A stretch of DNA of 64,000 nt from Rhodeus uyekii (taxonomy: Eukaryota; Chordata; Actinopteri; Cypriniformes; Acheilognathidae): assembly GCA_037043235.1 (NCBI GenBank), contig JAWRVZ010000089.1:744001-808000 (forward strand), read 5' to 3'. Below the pieces are notes generated by a model. The model worked only from the letters and a program-made list of their open reading frames with translations, searched no databases and had not been told where the DNA came from. Shown here one piece after another: positions 1 to 15,500 of the stretch; position 1 is the stretch's first letter; every line of letters starts with the position of its first letter. Made by a program: the position numbers and the translations under genes.

Positions 1-533
1 TGAGAAATCAGAACAGACACGAGACCGCAACCGTTACACTCTTCAGACATTCTCACAGCACGCCGTACACATTTAGTTTGTTCCATTAAGGCTGGACAGA
101 ATTGAAGAAATGACTCCCGTTCTAGTCATGAGTTTGAATTTGAATTTAAACGTTGCTGAACTGGAATTGGATTTGGAATGACAGAAAGAGGAATTGACTC
201 AATGAAATTCACATTTTGAACACAATATAAGCATTCTATAAAATGAAAGTGAATGTATTAAATTTAAATATAATAGAGCATTCTATAAATTAAATTAAAT
301 TTAGTAAATATTTTGAATAATAACATGAGGATTCTACAAAATTAAAGTTAACTTACTAAATATAATAATCATAATAACATATGATTGATAGCTTATTTAT
401 ACAAATCTGTTTTTAATCTGTTATATTTTCAGGAAATAAACAATATGCTTTATTGTTCATATTTAATTGAACGGTACACAACATTATTGTCCATCCAGAT
501 TCATATGACGTGTAACTTTGTCTGAGCGATTAC

Positions 534-3500
534 CTTGACAAAGATGCGTGAAGGCAGAAAGCGGCGCAGCAGCTGACTGGAGATGTTTGGAAAGCGCATC
601 AGGTTGATGTTGAGCTGAGGGAGGACTTGATATCCCGCCATCAGAGGATAGAAATTATACAACATCTCCTGTTCTGCACCCGGCAAAATCCTCATTCGCA
701 CCTGCACAGACGCAGAACGAGTGAGTGAGCCGGCAGCTTTTAGAAGGGTTTTGGGAGGATAACATGGATTTGTTTTTATCATTTTATTTTATTTGAGGAT
801 TTTGCTTCACTCTCTGTATTGCTTCCGGACACCTTTAGACGTGGTGTGTGTGAATTAACTCTGGATCAGTAATTAGTTAAACTAAAACCACAAAAAATGA
901 CGATTACTTTTCGTTACTTGAAAAAACAAAGAAAATAAAATGTTAACTGAAATGAAATAACATGCAAAAAACGTGAACTTATTTTATTTCTGCAATAAGC
1001 CAAGGCAACATTTCCTATTTTAATTTAGTTTAACAAAATGTACCACTCAACACAACCTTTTATAGAGCGCATTTAAAACAACAGGAGTTGAACCAAAGTG
1101 CTTTACAGTACACTATTTTATAACCATAACACCTTTTTTGTCAAAAGCTAAAGAATAAAAATAAGCAAAATTAAAAACAAAGCTTCTCTGACAAAGTAGA
1201 AGTTTGTCCCAGAACGTGCGATCTACAATAGCCAACACACAATCACCACAAGATTTATAGCAACAATGTGGGACTTACAACAGTAGTTTGTCAGATGACT
1301 CAAGCACTCTCGTAAGGGACAAGAAGGTCACAAAGATATTGAGGTCATGAGTTGATAAAGCCTTGTAAACATAAAGCACAATTGTAAAATCTATCATCCA
1401 TGAAATGTGATCACTCCTTCTAGACCCTGTAAGGAGCCTAGTGGCCGCATTTCGGACCGATTGCAAACAGGATAGGGCAGTTTGAGGAAGCCCAGAGTAC
1501 AATAATCTCACCTTGATGAGATTAAAGAGTGGAGCTAAATTTCTAGTTCTGGTTTAGAGAGATTTTTGCAACTGATCTCAAAAAGAAAAGCTACTCTTGA
1601 CAACAACACTGTCACTCCAAATGCTAAAATAAATAAAAACGAAAAACTCTATAGATGTTAAAAAAGAGAGACAAACACACAACAAAATTACTAAAATTTT
1701 AACTCAAATTAAAACAGAAAATATAAAAACAGATTCAAAATATGAATAACTATAATAGTATCTTAATAATTCTAAAGTAATGCAGCTCTGGATCAGGTTT
1801 TCCTAAATGGGGAGAAACACCCAGATGCTATAAAATATATAACGTTAATCAATGCATTCATATTTTAATTTAGTTTAGTGTTCATTAATTCAATTGTATG
1901 TGAAGGAGATATGAAGCCGATTCCTGCACTGACCTGTTTGAGTCCACTAAACATAAACGCATCGCTGGGCTCCACGCCAATCTCTACATCCTGAACCAGC
2001 CCGGTCCGATTCTCCAGATGGTACCGGACGGGTAAAGACTCGCGCACACAACCAAACGACGGCACCTCTACACAAACAGAATTCATTTAAAAAGAATAAA
2101 TCTGAGAAAGCAAACAAAAGCTTCAGAAGTGTCCATACTGAATTAAATGTAAAGTGTGTGTTAGACTGACCTGCATGGACATACAGAGGAATGCTCTCTA
2201 CCATCACATGTGGCAGAGTAATGACCGTTTTCACCACTGACGTCTCAGCAAGTGCTGACTTTCTGGATACAAAAAGGTTATGCAGGAAATTAAATCTGTG
2301 TGTTTTGATTATTTACAGATGAGGGTTATTATAGTATACTAAAACCATCAAAAAATAAACATTTAGATTACTTGAAATTAAAATTCACTAAAATATAAAA
2401 AACTTAAACCTAGTTTAATTCAGCTACCGTAGTTGCCAAGGCATCGTTTCTCACTTCATTTTGTGTAACCATATACAGTAAAACCTTGAGATACGAGCAT
2501 AATCCTTTCCAGGACTGAGCTCGTAACTCAAGGTGCTCGTATCTCAAATCATTTTTTCAAATCATGAAATAACTTCATGTTATTTCATGAGTTTTTTCAA
2601 AACTCCCTTATTAGTGCTAATAACAATGGAAAAAATATGTTTTTAATTGATATAGAGTTATACATACACATACAAAAAAAACTATAGTATATAAGAATTC
2701 CAGTGATATAAAATAAAATGTGCTTTTAATTATGAGTTTTAACCTTTGAGACGGACGATACAGTAGCAGCTATTGGCATCATGTGCGGAGGAGGAGGAGG
2801 AGGGAAGGATTACGTAGATAACACAAACACAATACGGAAGACTCGCGTGAGATGCATATGGAAGTCGACTCTGGTGGCAAATCCATACCAAAATGAAACA
2901 ACGCAAAACTGATGTGTTTGCGTGCTCGATCTTTTCTCGACTGCCGTTTTTGCTCACGCGAACACTTATTTAAGTGATGAACATGTGGAGTGAACGAGTG
3001 AGGTGGCGTGAGCTGCTCGGAGTGCTCAAACACCACTCGTCCGCGTCTGTAAGCTGCTCGTATCTCAAAACTTTACTCGTATCTCAAAGCAAAAATTGCT
3101 CGAAGGCTTGCTCGTATCTCAAAATACTTGTATGTCGAAACGATCGTGTCTCAACCTCTTACTGTACATGACAAGAGAGAGAAAAAAGAAAAAGGAAAGT
3201 CATCACTTTTAGTGTAATATACAGGAACATTCTGGGTAAATGTGAGACTACAAAGAGCAGCATCACCTCTTCCAGGAGATGATGTAGTGTCCAGAAGCGA
3301 CAGTGTTGGTGCCGTTCTGAACAGGAGGACATTTGAGCAGGAAACACTCGCTGGCACACTCGCTGGTCTGCAGCGTGACTGGACACACGACAGAACTCAA
3401 TCACATCAGCGTACAGGAGTTCATGAACAAATAACCAAAGATAATAAATGCATTCATAACACTTTACAATAAGCTTTCATTTGTTAACACTACGAGTCAA

Positions 3501-6500
3501 TGTATCAACCAACACAAACTAATCATGCGGAATACATTTGTTACTGTATTTGTTAATCTTGGTTAATAAAAAAATACAATAAATACAATTACTTCACAGT
3601 GCATTAACTAATGGTAACAAATAAAATTTTTGATTTTAATAATGCAAATGTTTAATAGTAAATGTCGAAGTTAACATTAATAAAAGCTGAAGTGCAGTTC
3701 TTTATTAGTTCACGTTAACTAATGAAAGCTTATTGTAAAGTGTTATCAGTGCACCATCAGGAACAAAGTTCTCCCACCTCTTTCTACTTGACTCAGGGGC
3801 TGATCGATGGCAGTCATACTGGAAGCCAGCTGGACTTCACTGTTCACAAGCTCGATCGGCCACGGGGACGCACTCAAAATATCCATCATCAGCAAGAACG
3901 GGATGTCCACATACACACGCTCCAAATGCTCAAACTGACACACACAAACACACAAAACTCTTCACTATCCCAATAAAGTATGTGCTTAAAACTGGGAACA
4001 TTTAAAGGGACCGTTCACACAAAAAATAAAACATTTGCTTCAAAAATATTGTATTTAATGAGGGAAAGAACTACAATCCCATGAAACAATCAAATTAAAA
4101 ACCGTTCAAGAAATACAAGACAACGTTTACTGCAAAATATGTATATATTTTCAAATATTTCGAGAATGATTATGTCATTTGCAGTGCTTCATTGGAGTGG
4201 GTAGGGCTAAAGAAAACTTAGCACGTTTTGTCTGTTTCGACTCTCTGATTGGGGGAAGTTTCTGTATAGTATCATGTGTAATGATGTTTTTTGTTTAAAT
4301 ACGAATTCTGCTGCTAAACATGAATACAGTAATACCTCGGTTTACAAGTTTAATTCGTTCCAAGAGCTCGAAACTCAAAATGCTTGTACACCAAAAAAAA
4401 TTTCCCCATAAGAATGCACTAAAAATCACTCGATTCGTTCCACATGACCATAAATGCCCATTTTAAATATTGTTTTGGTTTCACCCTATTAATTACAGTT
4501 AAAATTATAACCATTAAGAATTCATATAAATACTAATTAATAATTGACAATTAAACTCTAAAAACACTTGACAATTTACTGTAACGCACTTTAGCTGTGA
4601 GTCGCGTCACTGCTGGCGTGAAGGAGACGAGAGGAGGGTTTTACTGCTTACAGGGAGAATTTCATCCCTTCTTTCTTACTCATCTTGAGGTCATTGTCTA
4701 TATGCTGTACTGTAAGTATATATTTCACTACGTGAACAATAGCGATCACAATTAATGTTAACACAACACAAGGTAAAACCGCTGTAAATCACTTATAAAA
4801 GTATCACTGTGGTGAATCATGCAACCAAACCGAACGACGCTGAGAGAATGAACGAGTGAAGGGGTGATGGGCTTTGTGAGAAACTGTCGTTAGTATATTT
4901 CCAGTAAAGATGCGCAGAAAGATGCTGAGCGTTAGGACTTTTCCACAGAAAAAAGCGCGTGGGCGCGGGGAAATTTCTCTCACTCGTACACCGATTTGCT
5001 CGTATACAAAGTCACTCGTAAACCGAGGTATTACTGTATTTTAAAACGGAGTTGAAATAACGTGGGCTATCAGCTTCAACAGCAGCGAATACTTTGATTA
5101 ACAACCTTGTAACACACAGTAACACTGTTTAAAAGTTTAAACACTGTTTAAACACTGTTGCTCTCTATTCATCTCTATGTTCCAAACCCACACAAGCTCC
5201 ACAAATGACAGAATAAAGGATTAAGCAACAAGTATTTTACTCAGTATTTTTGTCTTGATTTCCAGTAATAATATCTGTACATTCTTAAATCAAGGTGCAT
5301 ATGCTGGAAATATCAAGACTTGTTTAATAAAAAAAAAATAAAAAAATAAAGTGAGTTTATGAACCAGTATCTGCCAACAGGGTCAGAAAAATAATCGTAT
5401 TTTCTCTTTGAATTAATTTAATTACCTTACTGGATACAAACTTCATAGCCACTTCAAAGGGAACGACCGTTTCTACGGTAACAGTTTCATCCTACAGGTG
5501 AAGAACAAACAATACAACGCTGTGAGAGAAAGTGGAAAGATTGTACCACAAATAAACTGGGTTACTGGGTTAAGTCTTCATAATCTTCACAAAACTACAT
5601 CTCAGCTTTCATGACAGGGTGTAAAGATTTTGCGTACTTTGTGACACTTGCAGCTGATGTCCTTGCCCTCGACTGTGGCGCTCACAGAATAGGCTACGTG
5701 AAACAGTAATATTCTGGATCCCGTACTCACACAGCGGATATACAGGGGCTTCACAATCTGAAACACAAGAAAACATGAACAGATTATGCTGGAGTCGAGA
5801 TAAGCCGATGATCAGTCTCAATCGATTCAATCTATACCTTCTGTCCAGGTTGCAGATCTCCGAGGGGAATGTCAGGAAGCAGCGCAGGATGAGAGTCATC
5901 ACACACCTCACAGCTGTTTAGTGTGATTTGGGTCGACTGTGTGAGATTGGCATCCTGGCCTAATTGAAACAATAGAAATATACAATAAATAAATCAAGGT
6001 CTTCACACAGAATGCGTTTTTGCATTCCACTGGGCTGTTTTCCATTGTTTTTCCATGTACACACAAGTGAGACTTTGGTCTGTTCAACTTTTGAAAACGT
6101 GTTAGTGTTTTTATCAATTCCTCTGCCTTGCATCTTCAAACAAAAAACATGTTCTGTGTGAACTGGCCACCTAGTCTTCAGTAAAATTCATAAAATATAG
6201 TGGGAGTGGGATAATTCAAGTCAACAAAATGTATTTTCTAAATGTGTATTATTGATCCTAATGTGAACGATTCATTTTCATTATTTTCTGTGTATGTCAC
6301 AATAGGGAAACATATAGACAATAAGAAATATAAGAAAATCTCTGTTGGTACTTTTGTGTAAAAAAACATTTAGTAAAAGACAAGGTGTTTTAACACATAT
6401 GAATTAATAATAAAATATATCAATTTTATTTAAGGTTTTGTGAGTACCTGGTTTGAGGCCTGCAGTAAGTTTGATGTCTTTGGCCACAGTCTCCTCTTCT

Positions 6501-9500
6501 GATTGGATGGTAATCGTCATACAGTACATCTCATTGGTCAGTGTTGGAGGCTCATGTGTCAGCTGTACCGAGATTTTGGGCACTCTGGAGATGACCCTAC
6601 AGGGCATGATGTGAAAGAAAACATTTTATGTTTGTAAATGAGTGCGCAGCAACACACATCCATAGCATGCGCACAGAAAGCCACATCTCACAGCGCATGA
6701 ACTCTCTTCCACGACTTCTAGCACTTGAACGAACATATTCACCCAAAAATATCAAGAACCTCGTCCACATAGTCAGTGATGTCTGAAGTGAATGTAAACT
6801 GTAAGAAATAAAATGCATGTGTATCAGTATATTGGATCTGTGTGATTGGTCTTAAAGTGATAAAGTCTAATATTCCTGCTGCTGTCTGTGTTTTTAATGT
6901 CAATCAAGCAACAAAAGACAAAAAACTAAAGTATTTTTCACTCATTGCTCTTGACTGAATAACTTTAAATAAGGGTAAATCTATATGATTATGCAGTGTT
7001 ACTTCACATTTGATTACTACTTTTCTATACCTGAAATGATAAACCTACATGAAAACCTTGTTTGTTTTCTTTGTTTGTTTGTTTTTTCTGTTGAATTTAT
7101 TTGTGCTATTGCTCATAATTTGATTATTTGTTCTTATTTTATTACTGCTTGTCTTATACGAGTTAGGCTAGTAGTTTTTGAGGTCAACCTTATTTATTAA
7201 GATTACATGGATCAAAAACAACAATAACTAGCCCCATTTTTATTATCACATTTTTTTGTGATGAGGCTAGTGAAAATTTAGGCAGGGCAAGTAAAAATGA
7301 ACCACTGGCTCAATCGTTAGGAAAAAATCCTTAGAGTTGAGCCCTGCATTTCCTGATTGTTTTGTTTGTTACTTACATAGTGCTGGACTGTATAGACACT
7401 GTGTCCCAATCCACCTGCTGTTCTGGGAAGCGTGTCCTCTTCTTAAAGGAACGGGACGCCTGCAAAGTCTCATGGGAAGACGCCGCATCCCCCCAGCCGC
7501 CCCGCCAGGTCAGATAGACATAGCGGCCAGTCTCTCTGCCTAACATGAGTCCCACACTCGTGATCTGAAAGACAAATACAGACAAAAATAAAACAGTTTT
7601 GGCAACATTAGATCTGTAGAAATTACGTGAATTATTTTACCTCAATCTTCTTTCCGACATCTTCCGTTTTGGCTACAAATTTGAAGCAGTATTTACGGGT
7701 TTTGCCGGGGACGAGACACATATTCTCCTGGCTGGAAGGTTCAAGAATATCCTTTCCTTTAGAGGCATCCTCCAGCAAACAGTACTGGTTATATTCCTAT
7801 AATTCAAAATTTAGACACTTAGAAAAAATAAAAATAATAATAAAAAATAATATATATATATCTCCGTGTGTTTGTGTGAGTGTGGTGTACCTGGTTGCTG
7901 AGGCTGACACAGAGCTTTGAGAAGCGCACAGGATGTGGGCAGTCAGCTCTCACATAGACGTGTAGCTGGACAGGCTCATCTATGTGGAAACTAGGGGACA
8001 GGAACTTGGCTTTACACTGAACTGAGGAGGACATGAACATACACAAACACAACATTACGTTCAGCTCCATAATGTCAGTCAACATACATTTTTTTTTTTA
8101 AATTATTTGTTATTAACAAAAACTGTTTCCAACATTGTTAATAAGAAGAAATGTTTCTTGAGCAACAAATCAGCGTATTAGAATGATTTTTAAAGGATCA
8201 TGTGACTAATGATGCTGAAAGTTCAGATTTGTTCTCTATTTTAATATATTTTAATTTAGTCTTCTGATGGCAGTTATTATAAATACAGTAATACCTTGAG
8301 GTACGAGCATAATCAGTTCCAGGACGGAGCTTGTAACTCGAGTTGGTCGTATCTCAAATCATTTTTTTCAATAAGAAATAACCAAAAAAAATTTGTTTTA
8401 TCCATTCTGGCCCTCTAAAAAACTCCCTTATTAGTGCTAATAACAATGGAAAAATTATATAAGGATTCCTGTGATATAAAATGTGGTTTTAATTATGAGT
8501 TCTTACCTTCAAGACAGACGATACAGTAGATAATGCAAGCTTAATACGGAAGTGTAGTGTTTCTTCCCATGTAGTGTATTAGATAAACTACACGCACAAT
8601 AATGTGCCTCAGAATCTCTTAATTTATTATTATTGAACACACACAACTTGTGCTGCTCCCAGCTTAATATTCCAGAATCACTGTCATCCCTTCTAACCAC
8701 CGCTGTAAAAAACAAGGTGGCCCTCTAGTGGAGACCATATGCAATTACTCCATAAATGTATATAACACACACCACAGGAAGACTCGCAGGAGAAGCTTAT
8801 GGAAGTCAACGAACACGTGAAGTGAAGCAGTCAGGTGGATTGAACTGCTCCGAGTGCTCGGACACCTAGCATCGGTGTCTGTGGGAGTGCTCGTATCTCA
8901 AATATTTACTCGTATCTCAAAGCAAAAAGCTCTTAGGCTTGCTTGTATCTCGGAATACTCGTATGTCGGAGAGCTCGTATCTCAAGGTATTACTGTAGTA
9001 ATGTTTCATAATATTATTGCCTATAATTCTGATCAAATAAATGCAGCCCTAATGAGATTTGCTATTAGTTTTTTCATCTTTTGTAACCAGCATCAGCTCG
9101 ATAGCTCACCAAAGGGCACATAGTCCTGGACCTCAATGGTGATCTCATTATTGCCGGCCAGAGAGATGCGGTCACTCCACAGAGACTGAGCAGTCTTCAC
9201 GGAGAACGGGTCACAGTCTGGTTCAGGCTCTGGAACTTCATTCTGGCAATCACAAAAGAAAACATCAACTTTATAACAACTACTAACACACCATATCCAT
9301 CAACAGTAGCACTTTCAGAATATTAAGCACAAAAACATATGAACGTTTTTCACTATATTTTACCTCTGAAGAATATTTCCATACGTACCATGAGCACTTT
9401 AATCAGATTCTTCTCAATCCTCGACTTCTGCTCTTCAGGGAGGATAGAGGCTGAGCGCACACATTTGCACATGTTAATACAGTAACGTTTAAATGCGCTG

Positions 9501-12500
9501 AAGCTGAGAATCAATACATGGTGTTCATGTACCTCTGCCCACAAGCTCCATGGAGTAGGTGATGTAGTCTTTCACTTGACCCATGAGGTAGGAGCACTTC
9601 AGAGCCGTGCACAGGATAGACGTCAGCAGAGTCCACCAGCGCTCCGTACGGTAGTCACACATAACATAATCCAACAGTCTGAGGAGTCATGATCACACAG
9701 TTATATGTACAGAACAGCTACAAACTCAGGAATACAGCTAAAAGCCACTGACAAAAACAGAGCTGTATCAGTGTATTCTGAATTTAGCTCACTTTAAAGC
9801 TTTGGTGTAGTCTTTCGCATGATAATACTCCTCTCCCATCTGAACCACTTCATAAGGAGAGAGAGAGAGAGAGAGAGAGCCCAAGGATGTTACTTGCTTT
9901 ACTATGCAATTAAATAAAGAACTGAATGAATGTTTGAAAGTGTGTTTCTGGACTAACTGAGATGGCTCTTCATTCGTGGACACTTGTACTTCTTAAACTG
10001 GGCGACTGCATTACTGAGAAGTGCAATGATCAGCTCCTGACATCAGAAACACATATATACACAAGCATTAGGAGCACAAATACTGCTGTAAAATATATGT
10101 AACTGTTAAAATTCCTCAGCATTCCTTATAATTCCTTCCTCCTCATGACTGACTCACTTTGAGAATTCAAACCTCAATAGTTTCTGACTTGAACATTGAT
10201 ATCTTAATTAAAGACATGAGTGAAATCAAATTCCCAAATGAACCTGAAGATAACCTAATGCCATGAAACAACAAGTACTGCAGGTATCCCACCGAATGAA
10301 GCACATCTCTCTCTTTGACTTGAAGAGCGAGGATGCCTTGTTTCTCTTTCTCAGAGTCAGGAGGGTCAATGCCTGAGGGTCAAAGGTCACCGAGTCAGAA
10401 ATAAGACTTGAGTATGTAAACGTCAGATTTATACATGATACCAACAACTCAAGGCATCAAGTCATTACTATTTTTAAAGTGGACTCACACAAACTATTTG
10501 GGTGGATAAAACAGTGTCTGATAAAACAAACTAAAAAAAATTAAAAGTCAATTGTAAGGAAATTGCAATAGTTACTTTTGGAAATAGTCTTGGAAGAATT
10601 GAACCAGTAAAGTTTTGTAATATAATAGGATACAATTATTTTACAGGCACTTTTAGATTTTTGTTTTATTGTTGTTGGTGCGACCATTTAATTAACAGGG
10701 GAAGTAAAAACCGAAATTGGTAAGCAGATTCTTTATTACAGTAAAGAGAATTTGATTTTTTTTAATCCACTTTAAGGAGCCAATATGCTTAATAGTCATG
10801 AAAATAATAACATATAAAAATAAATCAATAATAATAATATAACAATACACATTAAAATAATTGAATATAATGTATAATAATAATTTGCTCCATTGGATTT
10901 TGGGGTGAAACATGACATGTTTCACTCGCCCAAAGACACAGATAGACTCACTCTGATGTCCCTGTCTCCAAGGTCTCTGTCCGTAGAAGTCCAGAGCTCC
11001 GGCGGTGCTCTCTGACGGGTCGGGTGCAGGGTAGCCCACACCTGGCTGGAACACAACCAGTGGGAGATTTCACATCACAAACTCAAATAAATGATATTAA
11101 TGATGCATTGCATTGTGGGTAGCAGTACCTCATGACCACAGAGCTGTCCCGCTTGCTGCTTGCGTTCTTGAGCATAATAAGCACCCTGTTGATAGTAGAA
11201 CCCTGGGTTCTGGGTCTGGATGGCGGTGAGGCCCAATTTAATGGCTTCATCGAACAGATCACCAAATGACTGAAACCTACAGAGAGAAAAAAAACAATAA
11301 TTTGTGTGCTTTATGAATAAAATTCTAGTTCCATTTATTTATATAGCAATTTTCACAATACATATTGTTTCAAAGCAGCTTTACAGAAAATGCCTACATT
11401 ACAATTTAGAGTAATTTGTTATCAGAGGGGAATGTGTTCAAGTAATATCAATTAGCAAACATCATGTATTCATTAGGGCAGAAACAATGATCTCATGAAA
11501 GCAATTATTACAAGTTGTGATCATAATGATACAATAAATAGAAAATCAAAACAGAACGTCAGCAATTACTGCAATAGCTTTTCAAAAATGCATATTCTAA
11601 ACAGCTTTTTTCCCCTACATGTTCGAGTTAGTATTAAGTTTGTTGAGCAACATGCACTGAAAGCATGTTATGCATTCATAAGGTCTTTTGCACTTGGATA
11701 ATAACAACTCAACGTGTATTTTCTGAATGTGAGTGGTGCTTGCTGTGACTTTGTTCATGTCGATATGCAGTTGCTCTAAATCTTTGCTGAAGTGTGGCTA
11801 GACATTTACAATAGTAACAATTACAGACTGGATGCCATCCTTATAATAAAAGCCAACCTCAATGTCTCTTTGGCCCCGTTTAAACCTGGTATTAAGATGT
11901 GTTTTGGTTGATAGGATGCATTTACATAAGATATTTTAATCCATCGCTTTTGTTCACTTTCAGCCACTTCTGTCATGATCTCTTCGAAGAGAGAGTCTAT
12001 GGGCTCTTTCAGATCTTGCAATCTAATGGACAAAATAATCTTGCATAATTTACATATGAATGAGCCCAGAGATGATGGAAAACATACAGAGATCAGCTGT
12101 AGAGAACACTGTGCTTGCTTGGTGTGTCATTTGTCTTCAAACCAAAATTGGGTCTCCAGCCGACAAAGTGTAAATCCGGTCTGGCTAGCGTGCTTCCCAT
12201 AATATTCACGCGTTAGGTCAGTAGCTGAAGAGTAGGCAGTCTTTTGTGGCTGTTCGAACACATTCAATCACATGACATTTTAAACAACAAAAGCAATATG
12301 GTTGAATGCGTTTTTCGACCACCTCTGGAAGTGGTCAAAAGTGGACAAGCTCAAAACGTTTTAGATCCCGTTTATACCTGTATTTAGCGTCATCCACTTG
12401 TGATCCAGTTGACCAAACCGCTTCTTAATACCAGATGTAAACAGGGCCTATGATGCAGGACTGTCTAAATGATTTCCAGGATGTGGTTACACAGTTGCCA

Positions 12501-15500
12501 GGGTGATAATTCAAGGTCAAAAAAGCCCACCCACAATGTTCTGGTGCTGAGATATCCCTCTCACCTTTCAGTGGAAGTTTACGGATTTGGTTGCTAATTC
12601 GAATAATAATTCCAATTGAATCCATTCTATCAGAAATAATACATATCCACAATAATCTGTCTACACAATGAGAACGACATAAACTAACCAGAAACACATG
12701 GAATCAATAAGAGAACAATAAAATATAACTATAGTCATCGAGTCAAACTGTGACACTTCTTTAGATCGGTAATTGACCCAAAACCTTTTACCAGAGTTCA
12801 AATCTTCGTCCAAGACCATGAAATAAGATTGCGCTCATATGGCAGGGTTGAGTCTTACTGTTTAGACATCCAAGCGGTGTGTTCAAACGCCAGCTCGGCA
12901 CTACCGATCTTCTTCTTGCAAAGGTCGATGTGTTTGCGGAACTGAGCGATGGCGTCCAGTGGGGTATTGTGCTGAAAGCACAGCCTGCAGATCTGCGAGG
13001 GAAGATCACCGTTACAACTGAGCATGACAAATGAAAATGAAAACAGGAAATTAACTGTGACCAGTTTCCTGTGCTATCTTTTACAGCTGTTGAGATGACA
13101 CCTCATACCGACCACTTTCTTCTCTACCACTCACACTTTCTTCAGAACATCAAATCATCTCATTTACCTTGTAGTTGACGAATCCAGCCATGGTTTTGAT
13201 CTCAAGCATGTTGGTTTCATGAGCTCGGAGTTCATGAATGAGAATATAAGCAGTCCTGTAATATCTGTGAGACAGAACACATGAAATGTTTGAGGGTCCT
13301 TATAAATAAACACAAAATATTTATTTAGCAATAGACCTTAGACAGTGTAGTGCTATAATTACTTTTTGACAGGAATGAAAACGAGGCTGTGAGGGATAGA
13401 AATACAGTGCGTTCAATGGATTGTACTGTTGTGTAACATACAGATTGTTCAGCTAAAGAAATGTCTTTAAGGAAAAACCATAAGTAGACAAAAATTCCAT
13501 GAAACAGCTTTGCTAGTTGTGAAATTATGTGATCTGGGAGTACCGTATTTTCCGGCATATAACCCGCGGGTTATACCAGGTTTTACAAACCCCACAGGGG
13601 GGTGCGGGTTATAACACAAATTATTTTTTTTACACGTCATAATTTTCAATATATTTGACGCAAGTTTTTTATTGTTGCTGTATTTTCTTTCTGTTTTTCT
13701 TTCTTGCGAGGGTTGTTGTCTTTGGCGCTTGTACTATCACTCTGACAGCTGGTGCTGATAGGCTGTCTGACCTGTCAATCATGCAAGAAGACGTGATTGG
13801 CTGTGCTGCATGAGGGCGGGCTCTTCTCATCTCATCCGATGATCAACACCTGTAGAATCGCTTCTTAAGGGACGTGCTGCTGCACAGCGGGAGACACTGC
13901 TTTGTCTTTTTGTTCTGATTCTGACTTGTGTTTGTTTTCTTATTGTTTGAATATCGCCACTGTGTTCGATTCTGAACAGTTACGATAATTGGCGTCATGC
14001 GAGCAACATTTGAAATTCGAAATGTGAACTTACACAAAAAAGTTCATCAATCTGTGGGTGCGGGTTATATAAAGGTGCGGGTTATGCCAACGATTTTACA
14101 CACCACCCCAAAGCCCGCGGGCTATATGGGGTGCGGATTATCTGCGTCTGCGGGGAAATACGGTAGTCGCTCATCCAGGTACTTTTTGCCTACTCTTTTA
14201 TGAGTACTGGGAACTCAAACGTACTTCTTTTGACACACTGCTTTTCACCTACACTATAGTATGGATTGTAGAGAAGTGTGCGATTTCAGGTGCAGCCAGT
14301 AAATGTATCCCTCACAGCCTTTTCTTCATACGCTACAGTTTATATGGTGCAAAACCTGACTAAGGTCTATGGGTTGACAACCTTAGGAAGGGGTAATCAT
14401 TACCATACCTAAAAGTGATAAGAGCGACACTAGTAATATTTAATATCAGCATTTTGTAACATTTTTAATACCGAGTGGCTGGGGATGATTACCAAGAAAA
14501 AATTAATACATGGCAATTCATGTCAAAGTGAAATGCGGGCAAATAAAATCTCCTGTTAACAGCACTTACTTGAGAGCGTTCTGCGTGTCTTGCTTTAGTT
14601 CACTAAAGAAGCCCATCTTAAACTGGTGCCTGACAAACAGCAACTAGAATCCAAAGCATTTAAGGGTTATTTGTAAGCTGGGTTTTATCACACTTAACAG
14701 TTAACAGACTTAACAGACTAATAAACCAAGTACCATGATAAAAATAAATTAGCTGAAGGTCTGATTCTCACTACTAACTACAGTTACTCATTACTAGGAT
14801 ATTGGCTGTTTATTAGTACTTATAAAACACATTTAATGCCTTATTCTGAATGGCCATATTCTACATCCCTTAATCCTACCCAATACCTAAACTTAACAGC
14901 TACCTTACAGTTGTAATTAGGAGTTTATTGAGACAAAGGTTTTAGTTAAAAGTTTGGTGAGAATAGGACCCTAAATTAAAGTGGGACCAAATAGTAATTG
15001 TTGATTACTTATATTGTATGAGGAATTTGCATGCATTATATAGGCAGTGCTTTCAAATGAGGCTGAGAACTGTTTCAATAATTAATTTATTGCATTCGTA
15101 TTGGTTGTAATGACTCTATTTGAGAGTCATGAACGGCACATACTCGCAGAAAGGTTAAATAAATTCAGGTGTTTATATCTGGAGCTCTAGAAAGGGCTCC
15201 TGGTTACCTGGTGTGTAGTTTTGTTAAGGAACTCCTTGTGAGATTTCACTCTCCTGATCTCATTATAATAGTAGGTCTGTGCATGTTCGTAAAACGCATT
15301 CTCCAACCTGCAGGCAGATAAAATACAAAAACGAACAAAACTGTCTGTCAGTCGCTTCCGTCACTTTCCGTCATGTATTCTGGGCTGAGATTGAGGCAGT
15401 ATAGATGGTTTTTTATTTATTAAAAAATGTATTTATTCAGTGATTTAGTGAACTTTTAAACACCTTTACCCTAACTTTTAAACATAACATAAAAGCCTTT

